The notes below the pieces were generated by a model. The model saw only the letters and a list, made by a program, of their open reading frames with translations, did no database searches and was not told where the DNA came from. Position numbers and translations under genes: made by a program. A stretch of DNA of 48,181 nucleotides from Gammaproteobacteria bacterium (GTDB taxonomy: Bacteria; Pseudomonadota; Gammaproteobacteria; Pseudomonadales; Azotimanducaceae): positions 185,554 to 233,734 of the forward strand of contig PBRC01000004.1 of NCBI GenBank assembly GCA_002725285.1. Reading direction: 5' to 3'. Below, piece by piece: positions 26,378 to 36,142 of this stretch; within the stretch, counting starts at the first letter, position 1; the number at the start of each line of letters is the position of its first letter.

Positions 26378-27193
26378 ATGTTAGAACTTGAAAACGTTAT
26401 CTACAGTGTCAAAGAGAACATCGCTACGATCACGATGAACCGCGGCGATAAAATGAATGCGCTAAACCACGGCCTATGGGATGATTTGATAGCAGCATTC
26501 GAAGAAGCTGAAGGAGACCCTGAAGTCAGGTGCATTATTTTGCGAGGAAGTGGCAAAGCGTTCTGTGCAGGTTGGGACCTTAAAGCGAGTTACTACATCA
26601 CCGGACCGATCGGTCAGGACCACTGGACGACAAGTAACGCGCTCAGCGCACTGCGCAATATCAGCGAGCGCTATCTCAAAATCATGAATGTACCCAAGCC
26701 CGTTATCGCACAGGTTCACGGATACTGTCTGGCTGCCGGTTGCTATCTTGAAATGCTCTGCGATATCGCTATCGCTGCCGAGGATGCCAAGATGGGTCAT
26801 CCAGTGGGTCGGGGTGGCGTCGACAGCATGCCACTTTGGGTGACTTACCTCGGTCTGCGCAAGGCCCGGGAGATGTTGATGACCCAGAAGATCATTGATG
26901 GCAAGGAAGCCGAAAGCATTGGCCTTGTTAACCGAGCTGTACCCGCAGACAGGCTGGAAGCGGAGGTCTGGGAAATGGCAAAGCAGTTCACAGAGACATC
27001 TCCCGACTCGTTGGCGATTCAAAAAACGTCACTAAACACCCACGCCGAGATAATGGGTAGAGGCGCCACTTTCGCTTACCACTCCCAGCTGAATGCTCTC
27101 GGCAGGGTTGGCGCTGGTGGTGGCGACGGTATCAATATCAATGAATCTCGCCAGCGCACCAAAGCGAAAGAAAAACAAATGGACTCTGAGTAA
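26378..27193 (+). CDS. Enoyl-CoA hydratase/isomerase family protein
   Basis: 271-residue crotonase-fold protein. The N-terminal MNRGDKMNALN motif, the oxyanion-hole segment GSGKAFCAGWDLKAS and the second half-site AQVHGYCLAAGCYLEMLCDIAIA are clear. The catalytic-Glu regions of classical hydratases are not obvious (GHPVGRGGVDS occupies the second site), so the exact reaction is uncertain. Strong RBS GAGGAGG 6 nt before ATG. Located upstream of two CoA-transferase genes on the same strand, suggesting acyl-CoA metabolism. Confidence 0.85.
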   Translation: MLELENVIYSVKENIATITMNRGDKMNALNHGLWDDLIAAFEEAEGDPEVRCIILRGSGKAFCAGWDLKASYYITGPIGQDHWTTSNALSALRNISERYLKIMNVPKPVIAQVHGYCLAAGCYLEMLCDIAIAAEDAKMGHPVGRGGVDSMPLWVTYLGLRKAREMLMTQKIIDGKEAESIGLVNRAVPADRLEAEVWEMAKQFTETSPDSLAIQKTSLNTHAEIMGRGATFAYHSQLNALGRVGAGGGDGININESRQRTKAKEKQMDSE

Positions 27194-27394
27194 GATGGCA
27201 CTCACTTAGGGAACAGCTTGCATCTAAGAGTCCTATGCCTGGCAACATGGCGAGTGGCGAGCCCGGGTTTCTCTTTTCGCATTCTCTTTCCACATAGTTC
27301 TGCAGCGTGCGTAGGCAGCAGCCGGAGCCGCGAAGCTGTCTGAACGAGTGGCTACAGCGCCAGTGGTCCCATATGGGCTGACGACGTACAATAG

Positions 27395-27409
27395 GTAACA
27401 ATATGTTAC
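27395..27409. promoter_or_regulatory. Palindrome upstream of the CoA-transferase pair
   Basis: GTAACA-ATA-TGTTAC, perfect 6-bp arms, 42 bp before the first CoA-transferase start. Size and position suit a regulator operator; regulator unknown. Confidence 0.4.
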
Positions 27410-27450
27410 ATGACACGTCAGATCATTGTGTTAGGTAAACATGGAGAGTA

Positions 27451-28548
27451 ATGGTGCCGCTTCGAGTACTTGAATTGGGTGAGAAATGCGCAGCGGGTTA
27501 CGCGGGTAAACTGTTCGCGCGCTGGGGCTCAGAGGTCATACGAGTGGATCGAATTGATTCAGAAACAGCCTACGAGTACCGATCAGAGCACATTGCAGTC
27601 GATCTGTATCTGCATGCCGGTAAAACTCGACTGGCGATTGACTACCTGAAACCGCCCGGTCGAGAACTGTTAAATAGTCTGGCCAAGAAGGTCGATATCT
27701 TGATCACAGATCTGAATACATCCGAACTTGAGCTTATCGACTGGACAAACCTCGGCGGCTCTGACCTGAAAGTCAGAACTGCCATTACGCCCTTCGGCAT
27801 TGATGGCCCAAGGCGAGACTGGCGAGCGACAAGCAATGTTCTCCTGGCCATGGGTGGTCAAACCTATTTGATGGGAGATGCTGACCGTGAGCCTTTAACG
27901 ATTCCAGGACGCTATATCTACTACCAGTCAGGACAGTATGCATACACCGCGGCGCTTGCTACCTATCGGCTCCAGCCAGATAACAGCCAAGAGATTGATG
28001 TCAGCATGTACGAGGTTGCCCTGTCACTCCATCAGTTTACTACCGTGATGTGGACCTTTGGTGGGAGAATCCGAAGTCGTCATGGTAACGATTTCGGTGT
28101 GCTGCATCCGATCACCATGTATCCCTGCAAAGATGGCTGGTTTGCAGTTAATGCTGACGCAACTTTCTGGGATGCCTTCACAATCATGCTGGACAAACCG
28201 GAACTGATGACAGATCCACGCTTTGCAAATATGCCTGAACGTGTCGAACACAGTAAGGAGCTTGATGCGATTGTCATCGAACAGCTTGGCAACAAGACCC
28301 GTCGTGAAATCCTCGATCTCGGTCAGCGAGTCTGCAGAGTGCCAACAGGTATCCTGATGACAATACCTGAGTTACTTGAAGATCAACATCTGCATGAACG
28401 AAGCTTTTGGCAGACGATTACATTCAATGGTCAGGCACTCAAGATCCCGGGATCTTCATTTCGATATGTCGGTGAAGATCAGCCACCACAAGCCGCTCCC
28501 TCTCTACAGATGGACGCTGCCAGCCTTGCCCGCAAAGCGAGTGACTAG
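27451..28548 (+). CDS. CaiB/BaiF family III CoA-transferase, subunit lacking the catalytic Asp
   Basis: 365 residues, family III CoA-transferase fold: LRVLELGEKCAAGYAGKLFARWGSEVIRVD at the start in part, a central TPFGIDGPRRDW segment, and HPITMYPCKDGWFAVN in the C-terminal domain. At the position where active enzymes have the acyl-carrying Asp, this protein reads GRYIYYQSGQYA with no Asp. It is followed without a gap by a second CoA-transferase that has the Asp, so the two probably form a heteromer in the style of BbsE/BbsF (inference). The start may be GTG 27454, better spaced from GGAGAG. Confidence 0.82.
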   Translation: MVPLRVLELGEKCAAGYAGKLFARWGSEVIRVDRIDSETAYEYRSEHIAVDLYLHAGKTRLAIDYLKPPGRELLNSLAKKVDILITDLNTSELELIDWTNLGGSDLKVRTAITPFGIDGPRRDWRATSNVLLAMGGQTYLMGDADREPLTIPGRYIYYQSGQYAYTAALATYRLQPDNSQEIDVSMYEVALSLHQFTTVMWTFGGRIRSRHGNDFGVLHPITMYPCKDGWFAVNADATFWDAFTIMLDKPELMTDPRFANMPERVEHSKELDAIVIEQLGNKTRREILDLGQRVCRVPTGILMTIPELLEDQHLHERSFWQTITFNGQALKIPGSSFRYVGEDQPPQAAPSLQMDAASLARKASD

Positions 28549-29787
28549 ATGGCAGCCGGTCCTTTAAACGGAATTCGCGTACTCGATTTCACTCACGTCT
28601 GGGCAGGACCTCTTGGGACTCGCATCCTGGGCGACCTGGGTGCAGAAATCATCAAGGTGGAAGCTCCCCTGGCACGAGGTCCCGCTGCATTACCTGCTGG
28701 TACACCGGTGGTCGCTTCAGTATATGGCGACGATCATTGGAATCGTCAGGGCGTGACCAACAAACTTAATCGCAACAAGCTCGGTCTCTGTATCGATGGC
28801 AAATCAGATCAGGGTCGTGAAGTTCTGATCGACCTCATCAGACACAGTGACATTGTTGTCGAAAACTTCAGCGCAAACGCCATGTCTGATCTGGGTCTTG
28901 GCTGGGATGATATGAGGCTGGTTAATCCCAGCATCATCTATGTGGCGATGCCGGGTTTTGGTCACAGCGGTCCTCATCGAGATTTTGTTGCCTATGGCAC
29001 GATCGTCGAACCCATGTGCGGCCTCACCTCGTTTATGGGCTACAGCGCCGATGAGCCCCGCGTTACTGCTACCGCTACACCGGATGCCTGCGCCGGAACC
29101 ACACTTGCCGCGACGGTTGTAACAGCGCTGCATCGACGTGACAAGGAAGGCATAGGGGGATATATCGAACTTGCATTGCAGGAAGCGGCCATCGTGTTTC
29201 TGGGTGAGTACTTCTTAATGGCACAGATAGACGCACCACCTTCATGCAGTGGTAACGGACATGCCGACTATTCACCACACGGCATTTACCGCTGTGCCGG
29301 TGATGATCATTGGATTGCGATAGCCACACAGAACGAGAGTGAATGGCAGGCACTTTCGACGAATGCTGGTCTTGGCTGGGCATCCGATGGGCGCTTCACC
29401 ACCCTGGAAGATCGCATTAAAAACAGGCTGGCACTGGATGAAATCATCCAATCATGGACCCTTGGCTTTGATAAAACAGAACTCATGGTCCAACTTCAGA
29501 ATGTAGGGGTACCCGCCGGTGCGGTCCAGGTCACAGAAGAATTCCTGACAGATCCGCAGTCGCTCAATCGCCGGTTTTTTACCGAGCTTGGGGGTGACCA
29601 TATCGATACCAAGCTGTATCCCGGTTTACCCATGAGAACCAATGGGGTTCGTGGTGAGAACTGGCGTCCGGCACCGAAGCTGGGTGAGCACAACCACAAA
29701 ATTCTAAGTGAACTGCTGGATATGGACGACGCATCAATTAAGGCACTTGAAGAATCCGGTATATTAAGGACCAGTCCACCTGAATAG
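28549..29787 (+). CDS. CaiB/BaiF family III CoA-transferase, catalytic subunit
   Basis: 412 residues. N-terminal GIRVLDFTHVWAGPLGTRILGDLGAEIIKVE (family start motif, in part), then AMPGFGHSGPHRD, and the candidate catalytic Asp 179 in TATPDACAG. The ATG follows the preceding stop codon directly, so the two subunits are likely made in equal amounts. Transfers CoA between carboxylic acids; donor and acceptor unknown. Confidence 0.87.
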   Translation: MAAGPLNGIRVLDFTHVWAGPLGTRILGDLGAEIIKVEAPLARGPAALPAGTPVVASVYGDDHWNRQGVTNKLNRNKLGLCIDGKSDQGREVLIDLIRHSDIVVENFSANAMSDLGLGWDDMRLVNPSIIYVAMPGFGHSGPHRDFVAYGTIVEPMCGLTSFMGYSADEPRVTATATPDACAGTTLAATVVTALHRRDKEGIGGYIELALQEAAIVFLGEYFLMAQIDAPPSCSGNGHADYSPHGIYRCAGDDHWIAIATQNESEWQALSTNAGLGWASDGRFTTLEDRIKNRLALDEIIQSWTLGFDKTELMVQLQNVGVPAGAVQVTEEFLTDPQSLNRRFFTELGGDHIDTKLYPGLPMRTNGVRGENWRPAPKLGEHNHKILSELLDMDDASIKALEESGILRTSPPE

Positions 29788-29874
29788 TGGATCTGATTTC
29801 TGATTATTTGCCAGAGCAATCCGACTGATCAGGTGACCCTGAATTCTGCCTCGGTACTCAGGATTTATTGATTC

Positions 29875-31329
29875 TTATGAGGAGTAGGCGTTCTCGACTT
29901 TCTTATTACCCGGTGACTCAAAGATTTCGCTCTGAATTTCATGGAGTTTTGCCTCAGTTAGGGGCCAGTTCCACAGAAAAGGCATTGCAACGAATTTAAA
30001 CAAGGCCGGGATGACCGAGTACACACAAGCCAGCCACAGCAAGGTTTCCGCGGTGTTGGTGGTATTTTCCGGGTCAGCCAACTGATCGAAACCCCCAAGA
30101 ACAGCAAGGCTGGTACCAACGAAGAGTCCGAGTGCAGCAGCACCCTTACCTATCATCCCGCCAATCGCGAAGTAAGCACCAGCTCGTTGTTGACCGGATG
30201 TTCGTGTATCCACATCAATGATATCTGCAGCCATGGATTGCGGTAAGGCCGCCAGGGCACCGATTGATGATCCCTTCAAACACATAACAACAATAAAGAA
30301 CAGGAATTTACCGGTTTCGATGCCTTCAAACTGCGAGACAATAGTCTCGTACCAGGCCTGAGGCAGGAAACCGAGTATTACGTGTACCTGGAAAGCGTCA
30401 AACCATTCATTTGGGGCGATCGCAATCAGTGGAATCCAACTCGCCCAGAACGCGTACCAGCCAATCGCGAACATCGTCGCTCTGTGTTTTCCGACTTTTG
30501 CACTCAACTTGAACCAGACTGGTATTGAGACTATCTGCGACAAGAAATAGGGTGCTAAATAGAACCCGTAAAGGGCCCCTGCGACCAGCACATGCTCAAC
30601 GAAAAAGAAGCTAAGTGCATTGGTCATCGCTGAGCCAATTCCGGAGAAGGTAAAAATGACGATATATCGGACGTAGATCTTATTCCTGAAAACCAGCTTA
30701 ACACTCTCGATCAATGGAATTCGGGTCTGTACACGTTCCCTGACGGGATATTCCGGGCAGACGATCAGAGTGTTGAGTGTCAGTATCGGCATTATGATCA
30801 GCATGGCAGCAGAGAGATAAAACACCGCGTCGATGGGTCTTGTGTAGCCAAGGAAAAATATAATTGCTGGTGTGAACGCCGAAATGAGGGCACCGGTTAC
30901 GCCAAAGGCTTCTCGCCAACTCGTGATAATTGTCCGTTCGTTATAGTTGCTGCTGAGTTCTGCTCCCCAGGCTCTATATGGCAGGTCCTTAATGGTGGCG
31001 CCCAGATACACCAGTGCCAGTGAAAAGAACAGATAGGGATATCCGATATTAAATTCAAGGCCTAACCAGGTGACTTCCCTGAATTCGATGGGATTGATGA
31101 ATAACAGCCATATGCCCAGGGCATAAACTGGTGTGCCAATAAAGATGAAGGGTTTTCGTCTTCCCCATCGAGTACGGGTTCGATCCGAAATAAAGCCGAT
31201 CAGCGGATCTGTTACTACATCGCTGAATCGGGTCAGCATCAACACAAAACCAACAGCGGCAAGAGACAAACCGTAGCCGTCCTTCCCCGCATAGACTGCA
31301 GGCAGGTATACCGCCATGGGTAGCCCCAC
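29875..31329 (-). CDS. GPH-family sugar:cation symporter (MFS, MelB-like)
   Basis: 484 residues from GTG 31329, multi-pass. The GPH signature DVVTDPLIGFISDRTRTRWGRRKPFI is present in part, as are about eleven hydrophobic segments. The reading frame continues upstream to about 31440 with typical family sequence for the first helix (DRKPLSHWVIAAFAAPGLP), yet no ATG, GTG or TTG occurs there before an in-frame TGA at 31441-31443; ATT 31428 is the only conventional rare start. Either a non-standard start is used or the gene has lost its start codon. Substrate not predictable. Confidence 0.82.
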   Translation of the reverse strand: MGLPMAVYLPAVYAGKDGYGLSLAAVGFVLMLTRFSDVVTDPLIGFISDRTRTRWGRRKPFIFIGTPVYALGIWLLFINPIEFREVTWLGLEFNIGYPYLFFSLALVYLGATIKDLPYRAWGAELSSNYNERTIITSWREAFGVTGALISAFTPAIIFFLGYTRPIDAVFYLSAAMLIIMPILTLNTLIVCPEYPVRERVQTRIPLIESVKLVFRNKIYVRYIVIFTFSGIGSAMTNALSFFFVEHVLVAGALYGFYLAPYFLSQIVSIPVWFKLSAKVGKHRATMFAIGWYAFWASWIPLIAIAPNEWFDAFQVHVILGFLPQAWYETIVSQFEGIETGKFLFFIVVMCLKGSSIGALAALPQSMAADIIDVDTRTSGQQRAGAYFAIGGMIGKGAAALGLFVGTSLAVLGGFDQLADPENTTNTAETLLWLACVYSVIPALFKFVAMPFLWNWPLTEAKLHEIQSEIFESPGNKKVENAYSS

Positions 31330-31524
31330 AAGTGCCAGTGGCAGCCCGGGTGCAGCGAACGCTGCGATTACCCAATGGGAAAGCGGCTTCCGGTCATAGC
31401 TATTTGATTCAGCACTACTCTCAGTAATCGTCGTTTTAGGTCACCCGCAGGAATTGCTGTTCGATAAAATAGTACATGGAGAATAACAAAATGATAACCA
31501 ACATCAAGTTCCCGGACTTAATAA

Positions 31525-32553
31525 TCATTCCAATCGGGATCGCCAGGGACTGCCCTCTTTGGGGTAGGGATACTGCAGGTAGTATTCTGACTTCATCTTA
31601 ACGAGATCATTCGCCAGTTCGAATGCCTCGATCACCGTTTCAGGCAGCGGTCCATTCCTCGAGGCAAGCATGATGGGTTCTAATTGCTCTATCCTCGAAA
31701 CACCAATCAAAATCGCGTCTCCCAGAGCACCATCGACCACGGAATGGTGCTGAGTCCATCTAACGGTTGCTTCTAGCACGCTGATATCCGCGTCGCCAGA
31801 CACACGCTCAATGGCATCGAGCGCTTCGAACATTTCATCTCGTTTAAGATATCGCTCTTCATACTGTTTAACACGCCGCGACTGTGCAAACCTGTCTGTA
31901 CCCTTGACGGGTGCTACCCCTTTTTTGTATTTGCCCGTAAGAAAACCACTCGCTAGAGAACCATGAGTGTAATACCTGATGCCATAATTTCGCAGTACCG
32001 GTATAAGCTCATACTCAGCAGTTCGATTGAGTGCGTTGTACACCCCCTGATACACCGTGGGCAGCACATATCCTTGCCGCTGGCAGTACTGACATATTTC
32101 AACAACCTGCCAGGCTGGAAAATTGGACAATCCAAACTCTACAAATTTACCTGCTTCATGACAGGCATTCATCTCCGCCAGTGTGTCCTCCATCACAATG
32201 TCTGTAGGTGGCATGTGGATGTAGTAAATCGATACCAGATCCCGATTGAGTGCTGCCAGTGTCTGATCCATCTGTGCAACGGGACTACCTTCAAGACCAG
32301 GGTGATACTTGGTGCCAACCCTGATGGATCGACCTGCCGGCACCCGACCAATAACCGCCTCGCAGTTACCGTTCTGGTATACCCGTGAGGTATCAAGTTC
32401 TTCACCACCTAAATCTAAAAAGGCATTCAGCAGATCATTGCAGGCCTCATCGCTAGCCAATGGATGATCTCGGGTTGTCTCTTTTGGTTTGCTGAATGCA
32501 ACGGCACCCAATACCACGGGTGCTGCGACGGTCCTTGCGACTGCATCTGCCAT
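31525..32553 (-). CDS. Aldo/keto reductase
   Basis: 342-residue NADPH-dependent oxidoreductase of the AKR superfamily. Catalytic tetrad motifs: LDTSRVYQNG (Asp, Tyr), VGTKYHP (Lys) and IYYIHMPP (His). ATG 32553 is chosen since AGGAAA lies 8 nt upstream; the frame extends 28 codons further without homology. Related to aflatoxin-aldehyde reductase-type AKRs. Substrate unknown. Confidence 0.87.
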   Translation of the reverse strand: MADAVARTVAAPVVLGAVAFSKPKETTRDHPLASDEACNDLLNAFLDLGGEELDTSRVYQNGNCEAVIGRVPAGRSIRVGTKYHPGLEGSPVAQMDQTLAALNRDLVSIYYIHMPPTDIVMEDTLAEMNACHEAGKFVEFGLSNFPAWQVVEICQYCQRQGYVLPTVYQGVYNALNRTAEYELIPVLRNYGIRYYTHGSLASGFLTGKYKKGVAPVKGTDRFAQSRRVKQYEERYLKRDEMFEALDAIERVSGDADISVLEATVRWTQHHSVVDGALGDAILIGVSRIEQLEPIMLASRNGPLPETVIEAFELANDLVKMKSEYYLQYPYPKEGSPWRSRLE

Positions 32554-32705
32554 GAGCGTGTTTCCTATACTATTTGTCCCAATGCTATATGAAGTAGCTT
32601 CCGGCTGAGAAGTACTAATTTCAAGGAGCAGATGCACGATGACGCTGGTCTTTATTCAACAAAGCGGGTGTCGTTCTTACTATTCAGTTCAGACCTAACG
32701 ACTTA

Positions 32706-32992
32706 TCACCACACGCTAATTTCCTTGCAGCCCATTCCGACCAAAAGATTCTCGCGGTCGTCCCCAGTCACATCCCTGATCAAAACCACCGGCAAGTAGG
32801 GCCCTTTCGTCCAAATAGATCAGCCTTCGGTTTGATCTTGCGCATTGAATTCGGCCTCTCAGGGAAGACACCATCTTCAGTGTGATAGAAGGCATTCTTC
32901 CCTGTAACAATCGCAGGAGACACGAGCGCCAAACGGGTCAGGAACGCTGTTGCTAAAACAGGCAAGCTGATGGTTTGTGTCGACAGCACCAA
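32706..32992 (-). pseudogene. Frameshifted C-terminal relic of an FG-GAP/VCBS-type protein
   Basis: One frame (32992 down to about 32800) reads ...VSPAIVTGKNAFYHTEDG... to ...KADLFGRKGP. A one-base shift then continues as YLPVVLIRDVTGDDRENLLVG...SVW and stops at 32706. The DVTGDDRENLLVG segment fits the FG-GAP calcium-binding repeat. The shift lies in AAAGGGCCC. The 5' part of the gene is missing, cut off by the neighbouring serine hydrolase gene. It explains most of the 479-bp gap 32554-33032. Confidence 0.55.
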
Positions 32993-33032
32993 GGGCTATT
33001 CACCGTAAAATCCGGCCTTGTTCACTGACTCA

Positions 33033-35144
33033 TCAATCCTGTCGCTTCGCCTCAAAGACACCGTTCGGCTGATGAAATATCAACTTAACCGCCACGCCTT
33101 TCTCTTCCACAAAGGCTACGCTGTAACCCTGTAAGCCCCGTAGATTGAAACGTCCTGAAACATCCGGAATCAACGTATACCTGGGCTGGCCAGGCACCGA
33201 CACCATAAGGGTGTTACCTGCCAGTTCAACTGAGCCAGTTCCACCAGATTCAAGCAGGTAGGCTCCTGTATAGGCTGCCAATACCTCCGGGTCGAACATT
33301 GATGGATCTGGTTGCTTCGAAAACACAACCGGGCTAGCTAGCAACTCCAGTGGTACGGACAGTTCTGCTATGTTGCCTTCAAAGTCGGCACGAAAGAGAA
33401 TCTGAGCACCAACAAAAGACGGATCACCATCTGTATCAGCCCCTTGCCACTGATCATAATGGGCATGTTCTAGCGGCGCCTGAATACCGTTGTATTCAAC
33501 TCGCAAGCCTCTTTTTCCTTCGCCTTTCGTTATCATCGCACTGCCGTATCCTTCGTGTCTGTAATGGCCTATGTAGTCACTCAAACGATGCGAAGGTTTG
33601 GTTCCCTTAATTCTCTTCTCTTTTTTGGCGTCTTCCGCTTTCCTGGCAACTGATTTTGCCAGCTCCATACGTTTATGTGCAGTGCCTGTCCAGTCCACCT
33701 TTTCAAGACCCAGAATTCTGTCTGCTGCCATCTGGTTTACCAGCGAAGGTAGTCCAGATGAGCGATTGTTGAACGCTACCAATCCCACATTGTCATTGGG
33801 GAACAACATCACCGACGTGATAAATCCATCGATACCGCCACCATGTTGTAGTCGCTTCATGCCACGATACGATTCCACCATCCAGCCCATTCCATAGGTC
33901 TGTTGAGTTACCCTGCTTTCTGCAGATGGCTCAACTGACGTTGTCATATGTGGAGAGTGAATATCTTTCAACATGGCTGGCGTAATGAGCTGATTATCGC
34001 CTACTCTGCCACCATTTAAGTTAAACAGAAGCCAGCGACTCATTTCCCTGACAGACGAATTAACCGAACCTGCAGGTCCAATCAGATCAATCGAGCGAAA
34101 CGGTATTTCTTCCAGCTTGTCATCCTTTTCCCGGTAAGGTCGCGCGTGGTTTTCGTCCCGGGCAGAATCGGCCACAGAAAAATTGCTCCTGTTCATACCG
34201 AGAGGTTTAAACAATCGGGCTCCCAGGGCAGACTCCCAGGTACCACCATAAAGTTGACCAGCCAGATAACCCGCCGTCATGTACATTAGATTGTTGTATT
34301 GAAAACGCTCTCTCAAATCCGCGGTCAGTTCCAGGTGTTCGAACCTATTGATCATTTCCTTGCGGGAAACTGAATTATTGTTGTACCAGAGCGAATCATG
34401 GCGAGGTAATCCTGAACGGTGAGTAACCAGATCTCTCGGTGTAATTCGAGCTGTAATCATAGGATCCATCAGTCTGAATTCTGGCAGATATTCTGTGAGT
34501 GGTTCGTCCCAGGACAACTTTCCATCATCCGCAAGCATACCGAGAAGTGTTGAGGTCATAGCCTTGGTTGTGGAGCCAATAGCAAAGAGCGTATCCGGTG
34601 TCATCGGTAGACTATTATCAATATCCCGATATCCCGCCCCCTTCTCATAAACCAACTCGCCACCTGCCACAATTGCAATAGCAAGACCAGGGACATTGAA
34701 CTGCTTTACAACTTCGTCGAGAAAATCATCGAATCCTTCCATGGCCTTTCTGGCAACATCAGCACCTGCAAGACCCGCAGAAAGCTGAAAGGTAAACTGA
34801 CCACCGCCTTGAGTAAAATTTCCTGATATTTCCTTACCATCGTCTGAAAGTTCACCTTCAAAACCTGGTTCGCCAGGAATTCCCGCCATCGCAAACTGAA
34901 TTGATCGACCTTCAGCCTCGATATCGGATAAGGCAAAATCCATCATCCCCTGAACCGGGATAGATATCTTACCTGTTACACCATCTTCAGAATCGCTGAA
35001 GGTGACTTCTATCTCGAGTACCTGCCCTGGTGTGTTTATGGCGCCTTGCCATATTCCTTCGAACTCTGAAGATGCCAGAGCAATAGCAGAGCAGAGTGCT
35101 GCAAGCAGCAGCGTGATAACGCGGGACTTTGATATCTCCTTCAT
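33033..35144 (-). CDS. Secreted beta-lactamase-related serine hydrolase
   Basis: 703 residues. Signal peptide 1-24; N-terminal beta-rich domain (about 27-122); class-C/PBP-type serine hydrolase domain with SxxK motif STTK (Ser 191, Lys 194), YNN (Tyr 283) and HGGG; and a C-terminal domain of about 200 residues resembling DUF3471-type beta barrels. Likely a periplasmic esterase or D-amino peptidase rather than a resistance enzyme; family members vary widely. ATG 35144 gives the best signal peptide; an ATG six codons upstream is possible. Confidence 0.85.
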   Translation of the reverse strand: MKEISKSRVITLLLAALCSAIALASSEFEGIWQGAINTPGQVLEIEVTFSDSEDGVTGKISIPVQGMMDFALSDIEAEGRSIQFAMAGIPGEPGFEGELSDDGKEISGNFTQGGGQFTFQLSAGLAGADVARKAMEGFDDFLDEVVKQFNVPGLAIAIVAGGELVYEKGAGYRDIDNSLPMTPDTLFAIGSTTKAMTSTLLGMLADDGKLSWDEPLTEYLPEFRLMDPMITARITPRDLVTHRSGLPRHDSLWYNNNSVSRKEMINRFEHLELTADLRERFQYNNLMYMTAGYLAGQLYGGTWESALGARLFKPLGMNRSNFSVADSARDENHARPYREKDDKLEEIPFRSIDLIGPAGSVNSSVREMSRWLLFNLNGGRVGDNQLITPAMLKDIHSPHMTTSVEPSAESRVTQQTYGMGWMVESYRGMKRLQHGGGIDGFITSVMLFPNDNVGLVAFNNRSSGLPSLVNQMAADRILGLEKVDWTGTAHKRMELAKSVARKAEDAKKEKRIKGTKPSHRLSDYIGHYRHEGYGSAMITKGEGKRGLRVEYNGIQAPLEHAHYDQWQGADTDGDPSFVGAQILFRADFEGNIAELSVPLELLASPVVFSKQPDPSMFDPEVLAAYTGAYLLESGGTGSVELAGNTLMVSVPGQPRYTLIPDVSGRFNLRGLQGYSVAFVEEKGVAVKLIFHQPNGVFEAKRQD

Positions 35145-35249
35145 TTTGCACCCCTCAGGCATGGGCTATCGAAACAGAGGGTGCGCCCAATATGCCACCA
35201 AATCAAGATCCACGGGCCGATTTACAACATTACAGTCACAGCTTCTGAT

Positions 35250-35453
35250 ATGACTAGAAATCACAGCGATGCACAAATCGATATCACAATGCCCCACGAC
35301 AATGACAATGAGAAAGACGGTTTGAAGGGTTGCGGCAAGCAGTCTGAGGAATCTGGCAAGTGCAAGAAAAGTGAGAAACCATCAAGGAAATCCGACAAAG
35401 GTAAGGATCACAAGAAATCAAAAAAGTCGAAACGAGCCAAGCGTTCAGGGTAA
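35250..35453 (+). CDS. Small lysine-rich hypothetical protein (doubtful)
   Basis: 67 codons from ATG 35250 (or 90 from 35181). The C-terminal half is very basic (KKSEKPSRKSDKGKDHKKSKK). No RBS is evident. It is the only candidate in the 380-bp gap 35145-35524. A low-complexity basic tail can arise by chance in A-rich DNA, so it may not be translated. Confidence 0.25.
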   Translation: MTRNHSDAQIDITMPHDNDNEKDGLKGCGKQSEESGKCKKSEKPSRKSDKGKDHKKSKKSKRAKRSG

Positions 35454-35524
35454 CCGGTTTCAGCCAGGGAAAAACAGACTCTGAAAACGACAGGCGCAAT
35501 AATTCACTATGAACGGCATCTATT

Positions 35525-36142
35525 TCAGGCCAGTTGCTGTGAAACGGGTTGCCGTAGAATCGTTCTCAGTTTTTCCGGCGATACTCTTCTGAAATCACTC
35601 AGGTAGATTTCATGATGTCTGTCTCTCATTGAGAGCCCGTTCTGCGGAATAAATTCGTTATGCATCTTATCCAAAACGGGACCCACATCTTCAAAAGAAC
35701 CTAGATGCAGGGTTTGCACGCAGGCGCCTTCATCCAGTGATTCCAGTCGCAGCTTATCAAGGGACTCTGGCGACTTTTTGCGCGAGACTTCCTTACATGT
35801 CTGCTCGAACATATCCAGGGTAATCCAGTCCGGTGTCATAATCATTGATGTCCAGTCCCATTGGGACTTATCTCGTCGAGTGGTAAATGTTTCCATATCT
35901 TCAGCCCACCATAACCCTTCCAATGGCGGCACCACATAGTCCTTATCCAGCAGCTTCTTTGACAGAAACTTGAGTGAGAAAGCGACTGGAAACAAGGCTT
36001 CAACAGCAAGGGCATATTCTGATTCACCAGGATCACCATGACCATCAATTTTAAGGTACTGCATTTTGGGAACATCCAGAACGGCAAACTGATTCCGCTT
36101 TGCGGCATAAGAATTGATTGATTTTTTAAAATCTACTTTCAT
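35525..36142 (-). CDS. GyrI-like small-molecule-binding domain protein
   Basis: 205-residue protein of the GyrI-like/SOUL-fold group. VPKMQYLKIDGHGDPGESEYALAVEALF (in part) and the GLWWAEDM segment are characteristic. Stand-alone domains of this kind bind small hydrophobic ligands. Its ATG overlaps by 4 bp the stop of the broken yhhN-like gene upstream. Confidence 0.8.
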   Translation of the reverse strand: MKVDFKKSINSYAAKRNQFAVLDVPKMQYLKIDGHGDPGESEYALAVEALFPVAFSLKFLSKKLLDKDYVVPPLEGLWWAEDMETFTTRRDKSQWDWTSMIMTPDWITLDMFEQTCKEVSRKKSPESLDKLRLESLDEGACVQTLHLGSFEDVGPVLDKMHNEFIPQNGLSMRDRHHEIYLSDFRRVSPEKLRTILRQPVSQQLA

